A stretch of 35,027 nt of DNA from NCBI GenBank assembly GCA_944319815.1, contig CALUEX010000024.1, positions 1 through 35,027 of the forward strand, written 5' to 3'. The stretch is from an uncultured Prevotella sp. (GTDB taxonomy: Bacteria; Bacteroidota; Bacteroidia; Bacteroidales; Bacteroidaceae). The notes beneath the pieces are model-generated. The model made no database searches, was not told where the DNA came from, and was given only the letters and a program-made list of their open reading frames with translations. Below, in pieces: positions 24,333-32,192 of the stretch (position 1 is the stretch's first letter; each line of letters begins with the position of its first letter). The position numbers were made by a program, and so were the translations under genes.

Positions 24333-25373
24333 TCAGAACCTTGTCATGAACTCTACCACAATCTTGTCACGCTCCGAAGGCTTGGCTATTGCCCCTTCAC
24401 GATAGAAATACTTTTCGTAGTTGAGCCTTATGTCAGATATGAACGGCAGGTCAAGGCTGAGCGTGACACCGCCGGTAAGTCGTGAACGCTGGTAATCGTT
24501 GATGACAAGACTTCCCGAAGTGTCCTCCTCTCCGTCCACGTAACGCATACCGTCGCTGTGGTCACTCATGTAGTCATAACGCACAAGGGGCGAGATTTTC
24601 TTGAAGAAACACTTGCGCAAGGGTATGTCATAGCTCACGAAAGCATCCACCGAATGGACGGCATCGAATGCGTTGTCGCTGTAATGCTTGTACAGGTACT
24701 CCGCCTCCACGTGCCAGCCGTGGGCATGATAATACGCACCAGCGTCATACATCATTATGCCAACGTTGTCCGGCTTGATTTTCTGCGTGCTCAACGTTAT
24801 GTTGAAGCCACGCGGAAGGAAGAACTGAGCCTTGGCCGAGAAGTTGATGTTATTAGTCCAAAAGTCCTTCTGGTCGGTAAGTCCTGAGCCGTTGAACATC
24901 CCGGCCTCGAGCTTTATAGGGAAACCTACGTTGAAAGAATAGCCCAAAGTCGCACCTACGTCACGCACGTTGCCTACCTGCTTGGCTATGAACGAACGGT
25001 TGGCGAAATACTGCAAGTGGGGCGAACGGTGTGCGTCAATGGTAAAAGGCACACGCATCTGGCCTATGGTAAAATCAAGTCCACGCACAGGCTTCAGGCG
25101 TGTATAGGCATCAAGCATCTTTATCTGCCCCTCGTCAGAGAGGTCTATTTCGGCTTTGTAGGATACGACCTTGGTCACGTTCCCCTCAATGCTCACACGT
25201 GCATTGCGCACTTGGAAACGTCCCTCGCCTTCCTCCGTCTGGTATTCATACTTTCCTCGTATCGTTCCATGTATTTTCGGGGTGCGGTCAACTTTATCGC
25301 CGTCATCTTGCGCAGACATCGGCACGACTGCAAAAATGGCAAACAAAACCAAGAGCAAAAACTTCTTATCCAT
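24333..25373 (-). CDS. Outer-membrane porin, OprP/OprO-like
   Basis: Predicted 16-strand-type outer-membrane channel resembling phosphate-selective porins O and P. A longer frame opens at 25409, but its extra residues would sit upstream of the predicted transcription start; the ATG at 25373 begins MDKKFLLLVLFAIFAVVPMSA, a clear signal peptide, so I chose it (346 residues). Barrel-like segments include HGTIRGKYEYQ, FQVRNARVSIEGNV, SYKAEIDLSDEGQIKMLDAY, LDFTIGQMRVPF and the final VVEFMTRF ending in Phe, the usual barrel insertion signal. Selectivity for phosphate cannot be confirmed; no pst or pho genes are adjacent. Confidence 0.85.
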   Translation of the reverse strand: MDKKFLLLVLFAIFAVVPMSAQDDGDKVDRTPKIHGTIRGKYEYQTEEGEGRFQVRNARVSIEGNVTKVVSYKAEIDLSDEGQIKMLDAYTRLKPVRGLDFTIGQMRVPFTIDAHRSPHLQYFANRSFIAKQVGNVRDVGATLGYSFNVGFPIKLEAGMFNGSGLTDQKDFWTNNINFSAKAQFFLPRGFNITLSTQKIKPDNVGIMMYDAGAYYHAHGWHVEAEYLYKHYSDNAFDAVHSVDAFVSYDIPLRKCFFKKISPLVRYDYMSDHSDGMRYVDGEEDTSGSLVINDYQRSRLTGGVTLSLDLPFISDIRLNYEKYFYREGAIAKPSERDKIVVEFMTRF

Positions 25374-25393
25374 ATATTGGTCTGATTTTTTTG

Positions 25394-25401
25394 CAAAATT
25401 A
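25394..25401 (-). promoter_or_regulatory. -7 element of the porin gene, which decides its start
   Basis: TAATTTTG matches TAnnTTTG. Transcription would begin near 25387, giving a very short leader before the ATG at 25373 and excluding the upstream ATG at 25409. Confidence 0.6.
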
Positions 25402-25546
25402 AGCATCATGTGTTACAATAGTGTTACAACAGGAATATTAAAAGGTTAAGAGTGAAAATCATTACAGCCCCAAACATAACGAGACCCACTAACATGAGAG
25501 ATTATTTTTTATCAACCTACGGACGGCCGGTCTTCATGAAAAGCAT

Positions 25547-25554
25547 TATCTTTG
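25547..25554 (+). promoter_or_regulatory. -7 element of the YjbQ-family gene
   Basis: TATCTTTG matches the consensus 42 nt before the start codon. I see no TTTG at the right -33 distance. Confidence 0.5.
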
Positions 25555-25596
25555 CACCAGTTTTTATACCGATAACCACACTTTCAATCAAGGAAC

Positions 25597-26007
25597 ATGA
25601 TACAACAAAAGGAATTGACACTGAAACCAAGACGCAGGGGCTTCCACCTCGTCACCGATGAAGTAACAAGCCAACTGCCGCCATTGCCCGAGACAGGCCT
25701 GCTAAACCTGTTTGTAAAGCACACCAGCTGCGCCCTCACCATCAACGAGAATGCTGACCCTGACGTGCGCACTGACATGGAAAGCATATTCAACCGCATC
25801 GTGCCTGAAGACCAACCATACTACATTCACACCCTTGAAGGAAGCGACGATATGCCCGCCCACGCAAAGTCGGTGCTTGCCGGCGTAAGCCTCAACATCC
25901 CCATAACCGACGGACGGCTCAATCTCGGCACATGGCAGGGCATATACCTATGCGAATACCGCAACCATGGCGGAGCCCGCAAGGTTGTAGCCACCGTTAT
26001 TGGGTAG
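25597..26007 (+). CDS. YjbQ / UPF0047 family protein
   Basis: Small protein of 136 residues from the family annotated as secondary thiamine-phosphate synthase, because E. coli YjbQ shows weak activity of that kind; the true role is unsettled. Conserved family motifs are present: HTSCALTINENADPDVR (about 48-64), EGSDDMPAHAKS, and LGTWQGIYLCEYR near the C-terminus. The histidines and acidic residues of these motifs are thought to form a metal or phosphate site. It has its own promoter and ends in a hairpin shared with the convergent fabI. No thiamine biosynthesis genes adjoin it. Confidence 0.88.
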   Translation: MIQQKELTLKPRRRGFHLVTDEVTSQLPPLPETGLLNLFVKHTSCALTINENADPDVRTDMESIFNRIVPEDQPYYIHTLEGSDDMPAHAKSVLAGVSLNIPITDGRLNLGTWQGIYLCEYRNHGGARKVVATVIG

Positions 26008-26038
26008 AAAAACAAGTTTAACGAAAGGCAAAAGACTA

Positions 26039-26079
26039 ATAATGGCGGTGAGTGTTTTGAAAACGCTCACCGCCATTAT
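26039..26079. terminator. Bidirectional terminator between yjbQ-like gene and fabI
   Basis: Perfect 14-bp outer arms (26039-26052 and 26066-26079) extend inward through GTTTT/AAAAC pairing. It lies between two convergent stop codons and can serve both strands. Confidence 0.8.
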
Positions 26080-26097
26080 CATTTCCAAAATAGAAGT

Positions 26098-26955
26098 TTA
26101 TCCATAGATAACCTTTCCGTTCTCGTCCTCATACGGGGTAAGGTCCTTAGAATATTGGTTCATCGCACGGAGGCTCATGCCCATCGACGAGAAGCCGCCG
26201 TCATGGTAAAGCGTCTGCATGGTAACCTTGCGCGTAAGGTCAGAGAACATCACTACGCAGTAGTCGGCACAGTCATCAGCACTGGCATTGCCGAGCGGAG
26301 ACATCTTGTTGGCAAAGTCCATGAGGTTGTCCATGTCCTTGATGCCCTTGCCGGCTGTAGTAGGCGTGGGCGACTGTGATATTGTATTGATGCGCACGTG
26401 CTTCTCGCGGCCATAGATATAACCGAAGCTGCGCGCAATGCTCTCGAGCATACTCTTGGCGTCAGCCATGTCGTTGTAACCGAAGAACGTGCGCTGTGAA
26501 GCAACGTATGTCAACGCAACGACAGAGCCGTATTCAGCGATTGCATCCTGCTTCTTGGCAACCTGCAACATCTTGTGGAACGATATGGCCGAGATGTCGA
26601 GCGTCTTCTGCAAGTAATTGTAGTCAAGGTCGTCGTAAGTGCGATGCTTGCGAACGTTGGGGCTCATGCCGATTGAGTGCAGCACAAAGTCGATTTTGCC
26701 ACCCAACAGGCGCACTGACTCCGAAAAGACTTTCTCAAGGTCTTCCACGCTGGTGGCATCGGCAGCGATGATGGGAGCGTCGAGCTTCTTGCCCAGCTCG
26801 TCGAGCGTGCCCATGCGCAGGGCCATGGCCGTATTGCTCAGTGTTATCCTGGCACCTTCCTCAACGGCCTTCACAGCCACTTTCCATGCGATTGAGTCTT
26901 CATTGAGCGCGCCGAAGATGATGCCGCGCTTACCTTTCAATAAATTGTGAGTCAT
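26098..26955 (-). CDS. fabI: Enoyl-ACP reductase (NADH), FabI type
   Basis: Last step of each fatty-acid elongation round, reducing enoyl-ACP; target of triclosan. The 285 residues form a short-chain dehydrogenase fold with the divergent FabI nucleotide motif (IIFGALNEDSIAWKVA). The catalytic residues fit the FabI pattern: Tyr in FFGYNDMADAKSM followed six residues later by Lys, and the earlier Tyr in TYVASQ. It has an excellent promoter directly upstream and stands alone, away from the other fab genes, as is common in Bacteroidetes. Length and motifs are normal. Confidence 0.95.
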   Translation of the reverse strand: MTHNLLKGKRGIIFGALNEDSIAWKVAVKAVEEGARITLSNTAMALRMGTLDELGKKLDAPIIAADATSVEDLEKVFSESVRLLGGKIDFVLHSIGMSPNVRKHRTYDDLDYNYLQKTLDISAISFHKMLQVAKKQDAIAEYGSVVALTYVASQRTFFGYNDMADAKSMLESIARSFGYIYGREKHVRINTISQSPTPTTAGKGIKDMDNLMDFANKMSPLGNASADDCADYCVVMFSDLTRKVTMQTLYHDGGFSSMGMSLRAMNQYSKDLTPYEDENGKVIYG

Positions 26956-26986
26956 TTTTTCTTTACCTTTGATTTGTAATCGACTG

Positions 26987-27018
26987 CAAAATTAAAACTT
27001 TTAACCGATACGGGCAAA
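26987..27018 (-). promoter_or_regulatory. Promoter of fabI
   Basis: TAATTTTG (26987-26994) with TTTG (27015-27018) 20 nt upstream on the minus strand. The start of transcription would be near 26980, about 25 nt before the ATG. Confidence 0.75.
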
Positions 27019-27097
27019 TGTTTCGATGAAAAACAAGCTGACAATGAACCTGCAGGCAAAAGACAAGCCGCAGGGACACCACCTGCCGTACACCTGT

Positions 27098-27562
27098 CTA
27101 TCTGCGCAAGAACAACGGCGTGATATCAACCATACTCCCGTCTTCATGTCGCCTGTAGAGCCGCTGGTTGGTAGAAGGGCTCTTCAGCCCGCCGAGCTTT
27201 TCAACGTAAGGGCCGAGCTTTATATAGTCGAAAACGCCGCTGTCCACGCCATTCCTGACGGAGCTCCGACCGCTATACCACCCCACCTTAACAGCCGGGT
27301 AGGCACCGTGGACGTATCGGGCAAGCGCCGCCACACCGCAAGGATCGGCGTCGCCGCCCATGAAGCACAGGCAGGTGATGCCGTTGCCGTATTTCTCCAT
27401 TAGCCCGTCTATTGCCTCCGCAGTAAGCGGCGTGCCAACGTCGTCCCACAAATAGCGGCTGTGGCAGCCCTTGCATCGGCAGGGGCAGTTGGATATGTTG
27501 ACGGCCAACGTCACCTCGTCGGGTATTTCCTGGAACACGACATCCGTGTTAACGTATTTCAT
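27098..27562 (-). CDS. nrdG: Anaerobic ribonucleotide reductase activating protein
   Basis: Radical-SAM enzyme that installs the glycyl radical on NrdD. The frame opens with GTG at 27568; ATG at 27562 gives MKYVNTDVVFQEIPDEV, which I prefer (154 residues). The iron-sulfur cluster motif CxxxCxxC is seen in NCPCRCKGCHS at about residues 26-36, and the glycine-rich cofactor segment is FMGGDADPCG. It follows nrdD by about 40 nt on the same strand, so the pair is one operon made for deoxynucleotide synthesis without oxygen. Confidence 0.93.
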   Translation of the reverse strand: MKYVNTDVVFQEIPDEVTLAVNISNCPCRCKGCHSRYLWDDVGTPLTAEAIDGLMEKYGNGITCLCFMGGDADPCGVAALARYVHGAYPAVKVGWYSGRSSVRNGVDSGVFDYIKLGPYVEKLGGLKSPSTNQRLYRRHEDGSMVDITPLFLRR

Positions 27563-27602
27563 TTCCACACCTTATCTATTACTTTTTCACCTTCTTGCCA
27601 TT

Positions 27603-29708
27603 TCACCCTTTCACCTTTATATAATATCTCCGCTTGGCTTCCTCCTGCCGTGCGGCAGAGAAATTGCTCACGCGCTTGAGGTATCCTATGACGCGGGTCA
27701 TGTAGTCAACGTTATGGCTGTGGCAGTGGGGGCACTCCTTCAAGTACCGTTTGTCTATGTGGCCGCACTCGTTGCACACCGTGTTGGGGATGTTGAACGT
27801 GAAATAGTTGCACCCCTCCTTTGCCGCAACGCGCAGAAGCTGGCGGTATTGAGCCTTTGACAGGTGTTCCTCGAGATTGAGATGCAAGGCCGAACCGCCC
27901 GTAAGGTGCTCGATGTAGGGCGCACCGTGCAGCTTGAACTTGTCGAGCACGTTGAGCGAGTCGTCCTCCACGACGTAGAAATAGCTGTTGTAGCAGTCGC
28001 GCGGCACGAAGTATCCGTCTTCCCTGTCCCACTTCGCGTGCTTCACGCCGACGTTCTCCGCCGGTATCATCTCGCAGTTGAACATCACGTCCTTAGTGCG
28101 GTAAGCCTTATTATACTTCTCCACTATGCCAAGCACGCCCTGAACGAAACCGAGGTAGTCGGGATTGTCGTTGATTTCGAGGCCAAGGAACTCGGCCGCC
28201 TCCACCAGTCCGTTTATCCCGATGGTAAGGTATTGCCGTCCGATGTTGATATATCCCGCGTCAAAGAGCGGAAGCATACCTGCACGCTGCAGCTCCTTCA
28301 GGTTCTCGTTGTAGGCAAGTTGCACCTTGTGCACAAGGTCAACGATGCCCGAAAGGAACTCCTTATAGTCTACGTCGTTGTTCACGGCGTACTGTATGCA
28401 ACGGTTGAGGTTGACGGTCAGCACGCTCTTCGAGCCCGTTGAGACGCCTCCCGCGCCGAGCGTATAGCTGAAGCCGTTGTCCTGGATTTCGTTGCGCAGG
28501 CGGCAGCACGAGCTTAGAGAGTCGGCGTTGTCGCTCATGTAGGTGAAGAACGAATGTCCCTCGGCATACATCTCGGCCGTAAAGTCGCCCCACTCCTTGT
28601 CTATCACGTCGCCGTCTTTCGACAGCAATGCCATGGTCTCGACGGGAAACGTGAGCACGGCCTTGGTGCGCTCGGCGTTAAACCACTTCATGAACCGTCG
28701 TTGCAGCCAGCTCAACCCGTCCCAGTCGGGCTTGCTGCCGTCGGGGAAGCGGAACTCGCCGAAGAGGCTCTCGAAGTAAGGGCGGTCGTAGTAAGCTATG
28801 TTCCAGAACACGGCCTGGTAGTTCCGCGCGCCCGTGGGCTGGTTGATTGAATAGACTATTTGCTCGAAACAGTCGGTCACAACCTTGTCTATGGTGCGCT
28901 GCTTCACCGACAGGTCAACCACGCGCCCCGGCTCTTTCCAGTAGTCACGGCCATATTCCATGCCGACGAAATAATTAAGGTACATCAGGAACTCGGGCGT
29001 GGCGCACGCACCGCTGAGCATACTCGACACCATGAACACCATGTTGACGAAGCCTCCGCAGAACGACTTTAGGTTGGTTGGGGCCGTAGAGTTGCCGCCG
29101 ATTGACGTCGTGCCGCCTATCAGCCAGGGGTACATCGTTATTGACGCGCAATAGTTTGCCAGGCTCGTCTCGTCGTTCTTGTAGATGAAGTGGTGGTCAA
29201 GCAGGTAGATATACCTGTCGGCCAGCTCCTTGCCATACATCTTTTTTATGCGCTCGGTAAGCAAGCGGCGGTTCAAGCGGATGAAGTTCGATTTTGGCAA
29301 CTCGCCTATAAGCGTGGCTATGTTTTTATGTTCAACGTTAGCGTTGGCGTCATACTTAGAGCCGGTGGCCGCGTTGCTCGCCCCGCAATAGTCTGAAAGG
29401 AACTTCATCTTCTCCAGCGTCTCGCGGTCTTCCGTATGCCGCTGGCGATAGAGCATGAAACTCTTTGCCACCCGGTAATGCCCCTCTTTCATCAGGGCCT
29501 CCTCCACCTGGTTCTGTATATCCTCCACGGTGATGCCGTCTTTCAGCTCCAAACGGTTGATTATATGGAAGATACAGCCTAAGTCGGCCGACTGTCCTAC
29601 CGAACCGAACGCCTTGGCTATGGCGTTCATGATTTTGTCTAAGCTGAAACGTTCGGCACTGCCGTCACGCTTGGTGATAGTGAAATTCACTGTTTCAAGA
29701 TTTGCCAT
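27603..29708 (-). CDS. nrdD: Anaerobic ribonucleoside-triphosphate reductase
   Basis: Class III reductase making dNTPs under anaerobic conditions. The 701 residues begin with an ATP-cone allosteric domain (about 5-95, ITKRDGSAERFSLDKI). The C-terminus has the zinc site CNECGHIDKRYLKECPHCHS and the glycyl-radical motif RVIGYL, with the radical expected on Gly675, followed by a short tail ending IKVKG. Central active-site regions look intact. It is the first gene of the nrdD-nrdG operon. The leader of about 100 nt carries an inverted repeat next to the predicted transcription start, which could be an operator. Confidence 0.95.
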   Translation of the reverse strand: MANLETVNFTITKRDGSAERFSLDKIMNAIAKAFGSVGQSADLGCIFHIINRLELKDGITVEDIQNQVEEALMKEGHYRVAKSFMLYRQRHTEDRETLEKMKFLSDYCGASNAATGSKYDANANVEHKNIATLIGELPKSNFIRLNRRLLTERIKKMYGKELADRYIYLLDHHFIYKNDETSLANYCASITMYPWLIGGTTSIGGNSTAPTNLKSFCGGFVNMVFMVSSMLSGACATPEFLMYLNYFVGMEYGRDYWKEPGRVVDLSVKQRTIDKVVTDCFEQIVYSINQPTGARNYQAVFWNIAYYDRPYFESLFGEFRFPDGSKPDWDGLSWLQRRFMKWFNAERTKAVLTFPVETMALLSKDGDVIDKEWGDFTAEMYAEGHSFFTYMSDNADSLSSCCRLRNEIQDNGFSYTLGAGGVSTGSKSVLTVNLNRCIQYAVNNDVDYKEFLSGIVDLVHKVQLAYNENLKELQRAGMLPLFDAGYINIGRQYLTIGINGLVEAAEFLGLEINDNPDYLGFVQGVLGIVEKYNKAYRTKDVMFNCEMIPAENVGVKHAKWDREDGYFVPRDCYNSYFYVVEDDSLNVLDKFKLHGAPYIEHLTGGSALHLNLEEHLSKAQYRQLLRVAAKEGCNYFTFNIPNTVCNECGHIDKRYLKECPHCHSHNVDYMTRVIGYLKRVSNFSAARQEEAKRRYYIKVKG

Positions 29709-29780
29709 TTCGGATGATTTTTATTTATCTAAAGTTTGTTTTAGTTTTACCTTTTGGATAACTTTTTAAAAATTTAATTT

Positions 29781-29810
29781 GTAAAAGTTTTCCATTTTGG
29801 TAAACTTTAC
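29781..29810. promoter_or_regulatory. Candidate operator: inverted repeat at the nrdD transcription start
   Basis: GTAAAAGTTT and AAACTTTAC form an inverted repeat (9 bp with one bulged A) around TCCATTTTGGT. It overlaps the expected start of the nrdD transcript (about 29809). Further AAACTTT-like words lie in the leader. It does not resemble the standard NrdR box as I know it. Confidence 0.45.
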
Positions 29811-29815
29811 GGCTG

Positions 29816-29842
29816 CAAATATACAACAAAATATCCAACAAA
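29816..29842 (-). promoter_or_regulatory. Promoter of nrdD-nrdG
   Basis: TATATTTG (29816-29823) matches the -7 consensus. The nearest TTTG (29839-29842) is only 15 nt upstream, so the -33 element is weak, as in a regulated promoter. Confidence 0.5.
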
Positions 29843-30002
29843 CAGCAATATTACCGCATATTTATTTTCATGGAATAACCAGAACGTACAACATTAGCGA
29901 GCAACAACACACGGCAAAAGCACACGGCACAAGGCATGCCCGCAGCCATCAAACCGTCCCAAGCACGCCCCTACCCTGCGGCACGCAACCGCCCGCCATG
30001 CA

Positions 30003-30090
30003 ATACGTGGCCTTTCGCCGTGCAATTTGCCACATATTACACGACAAAAGGTGCCCTTTCGCAACGCAAAAGGACACCTTTTACTTTTCG
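30003..30090. repeat. 22-nt-period palindromic array D (4 units, first two degenerate)
   Basis: Units at 30003 and 30025 are degenerate but in phase; units at 30047 and 30069 are clear and pair as a hairpin (AAAAGGTG-N2-CTTTCGC with GCAAAAG-N2-CACCTTTT). It lies in the kilobase-long non-coding gap upstream of nrdD. Confidence 0.75.
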
Positions 30091-30204
30091 GCTACGCAGG
30101 CTCGGCACGATAACTGGTTAAGGACACTTACCTTTATCGGCAATACCTCACATCCACTCTGTTGGGACGCTCGGCCCGCGCGTCAGCCAAACACCCTTTA
30201 CGCA

Positions 30205-30406
30205 TTAACCCAAATCGGTCATTAGAGCTTAGACGGATTATGTACTTATGGCAGACGGTTTTTATTCCGTTTTGTCGAAGGCGTAGCGGGCTACGTCGAG
30301 ACGGAACGGAAGAAAAGACGGCGGCAGAAGGACATAAGACGGCAAGAAGCAATAATATAACTATAGAATTTAAGACATTGCGGTCTAATGACCGATTTGG
30401 GTTTAA
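30205..30406. mobile_element. MITE-like element with 22-bp terminal inverted repeats
   Basis: TTAACCCAAATCGGTCATTA (30205 onward) reappears inverted, ending at 30406 with one extra T. The 202-nt interior holds a secondary hairpin whose outer arms are TTCCGTT (30265-30271) and AACGGAA (30305-30311), with GTAGCGGGCTAC inside. It encodes no convincing protein. Target duplications are not clear. Mobility is an inference from structure alone. Confidence 0.5.
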
Positions 30407-30423
30407 TAAAACCAATCTTATAA

Positions 30424-30455
30424 TCGGACGCACGAGCCGTGCGCCCCTACCGAGG
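30424..30455. repeat. Short GC-rich palindromic repeat (REP-like)
   Basis: GCACGAGCCGTGC (30430-30442) is a near-perfect palindrome followed by GCCCCTACCGAGGG. Flanking ATTGG/CCAAT words are arranged inversely further out (CCAAT at about 30412, ATTGGG at about 30466). Confidence 0.5.
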
Positions 30456-30610
30456 GATTGCGTATTGGGTAAACTTTGGCAAAAAGAAACGACGCCCAAC
30501 AATGCGCCGAAGCATGGAAACAAAACAATCTTTCACCGGCAACCGCCTGTAAACCAACGGTTAATGCCGAAGTGAAAGACTGAAGGACAAAACACACAAA
30601 ACAATATGAC

Positions 30611-30721
30611 TATGAATGTCCGCAAAGCTCCCATTCATCAAGTAGTTAAAGGAGTTAAAGCAGTTAGCGCTCGTTTCACTCGCTAAGGAGTTAAAGACAA
30701 TGGCTTTTCCTCTAACTACTA
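30611..30721 (+). repeat. Dispersed repeat copy 4
   Basis: Begins with a small hairpin (ATGAATG ... CATTCAT), continues as AGTAGTTAAAGGAGTTAAAG, the near-palindrome GCGCTCGTTTCACTCGCT, and GGAGTTAAAGACAATGGC, and ends TAACTACT, complementary to AGTAGTTA. A reversed relative lies at 33749-33853. It follows the stop of the hemerythrin-LuxR gene. Confidence 0.7.
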
Positions 30722-30754
30722 CATGAACAGCACACCCTGCGCTCGTACCACGAG

Positions 30755-31711
30755 TTACAGCTTTACGGCCGAGATGTCAACAAGGTTATTGACAATGGCA
30801 TAGATGGTGAGCCCGGCCGGACTATGTATTTGCAGCTTACGGGCGATGTTGCGGCGATGGGTTATTACCGTGTTGATTGATATACAGAGATGGTCGGCTA
30901 TCTCCTTGTTGGTCATTCCCTGCACAAGACTTACGATTACGTCTTTCTCCCTGTCGCTTAGCGACTCGCTGCTGTCGTGGCTTTGGCTTATCATCTTTGA
31001 TATTTTCACGCTTACGTCGTCCTGCTTGTACTTGCGTTCCAGCTTCTTTATGGCCGGGATGAATATGCATTCCTCCACCTGCGAATGGTTCTCCAGCCAT
31101 TCCTCATTATTATATATGTTGTAGAGCGTGGCCGTCAGCCGGTTGTTGTGCTGTATGTCGCTCGGCAGGTACTTTATTATGATGTTCTTCAACTCACGCA
31201 ATTTCTGGTCGGTCTGCCCGTGCTTTTTCGAGAAAGTCTCCATGTCGTAGTCGTTGTTCACCTTCCCTGACAGCAAGTCGTCAACATACGGGAACACCGT
31301 TTTTTCCTCGTACTGCATATGTTTCCTTATTTCGTGGGCGTACTCGTCGTACAGTTTCATTATCAGCCGGGCAAGGTTGTCGTTCTCGTCGAGCGCGGCA
31401 TCAAGCTGCTTCCGTATTGACGGCAGCTGGAAATTGAGGTAGTATTCGTGCGAAGCCTTCAGGTAATGCAGCAACGTCTCTATGGAGAAGCGCCCTCCGT
31501 CGTCAAAGTCGCGGTAGCCGTTGATTGAGAAGTTAACCACGGCAAGGAACGTATAAGTGTCCACGCCCTGGTCTTCGCACACCTCGCGCACCGTCTTGTC
31601 ACCAAAGCCGAGGTTGATGCCGAACCGGCCAAGGCTCTGCAATATGTTATAATTGTCGGCGATAAGCGAAATCATCTTGTCGTCGGCTTCGTACATCTTG
31701 TTATTCTTCAT
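30755..31711 (-). CDS. LuxR-type regulator with an N-terminal hemerythrin-like domain
   Basis: Predicted transcription factor of 318 residues that joins an iron-type sensor to a DNA-binding domain. Residues about 10-60 resemble the ScdA_N segment of RIC/YtfE iron-centre repair proteins, but the CC pair is absent (GINLGFGDKTVREVC). A four-helix hemerythrin-like region follows (about 75-225) with candidate diiron ligands His82 or His88, His126, His131, Glu135, His164, His209 and Glu213. Residues 250-312 are a LuxR helix-turn-helix (LSDREKDVIVSLVQGMTNKE, ISINTVITHRRNIARKL). It probably senses oxygen, nitric oxide or iron state. Nearby genes are the anaerobic ribonucleotide reductase pair, but targets are unknown. 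Confidence 0.85.
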   Translation of the reverse strand: MKNNKMYEADDKMISLIADNYNILQSLGRFGINLGFGDKTVREVCEDQGVDTYTFLAVVNFSINGYRDFDDGGRFSIETLLHYLKASHEYYLNFQLPSIRKQLDAALDENDNLARLIMKLYDEYAHEIRKHMQYEEKTVFPYVDDLLSGKVNNDYDMETFSKKHGQTDQKLRELKNIIIKYLPSDIQHNNRLTATLYNIYNNEEWLENHSQVEECIFIPAIKKLERKYKQDDVSVKISKMISQSHDSSESLSDREKDVIVSLVQGMTNKEIADHLCISINTVITHRRNIARKLQIHSPAGLTIYAIVNNLVDISAVKL

Positions 31712-32051
31712 TGTCCGCCTTCATTTTTGTACCTTCTTCGTCAAGCCTGCATCAAGCAGGTTTCCTAAGCTGCAAAATAACAAAAAATCCACGAAATTGG
31801 CAATCACAATTTGTAGGTATTTTTCATGAAAGACCACAACCCGGCCATACCAAGAACGCGGTAAGCAGGGAATGAGCCGCAGACCGGGAGACATAAGGCA
31901 AAGGCCGAAACAACCGTTGACGACAAGGCATGGCCCAAAATCGGGCGAATGCGCAAGACAAAAGCCAGCGCGTTGTAAAAAAAACGCCAAAATGTGTAAT
32001 AAAAGCAAATAGGCCGCGTTACAATAGTAAACCATATAAAAATTAACGCCT
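31712..32051. other. Intergenic region, 340 nt, between divergent genes
   Basis: Holds a candidate promoter for the regulator and the unknown promoter of the small ORF at 32052. A short near-palindrome, CCTGC-ATCAA-GCAGG, lies at about 31746-31760, in the leader of the regulator gene. I see no array or further gene. Confidence 0.4.
31773..31803 (-). promoter_or_regulatory. Possible promoter of the hemerythrin-LuxR gene
   Basis: TTATTTTG (31773-31780) departs from TAnnTTTG at one position, and TTG (31801-31803) is 20 nt upstream. Spacing is right but the -7 match is imperfect. Confidence 0.4.
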
Positions 32052-32177
32052 ATGAAACATTTTACACCAGAAGACACAAAACCGTCAAGCAAAACATTGA
32101 ACATCATAAGGCAAATAGCCTACACGTACAGAATAATAAAAATGAACGGTAAAAACGAGGTGTACTGCCTCAACTGA
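32052..32177 (+). CDS. Small conserved-looking protein, 41 residues
   Basis: A short frame begins MKHFTPEDTKPSSKTLNIIR, continues QIAYTYRIIKMNGKNEVYCL and ends with Asn before TGA at 32175. Codon use looks coding, with no low-complexity bias. The pattern (charged, Pro-containing start; a central amphipathic helix with RQIAYTYR; final NG-x-YCLN) is like short hypothetical proteins I believe occur in other Bacteroidales, though I could not search. It lies 15 nt before rpe on the same strand, suggesting co-transcription. No signal peptide or membrane segment is present. Function unknown. Confidence 0.6.
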   Translation: MKHFTPEDTKPSSKTLNIIRQIAYTYRIIKMNGKNEVYCLN

Positions 32178-32192
32178 CATCATTGTATAATT

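Noticed and set aside
30162-30575. Open frame of 137 codons in the nrdD-regulator gap
   Set aside because: It covers the MITE-like element and the GC-rich palindrome on both strands, with no protein-like motif; judged a translation of repeat DNA.
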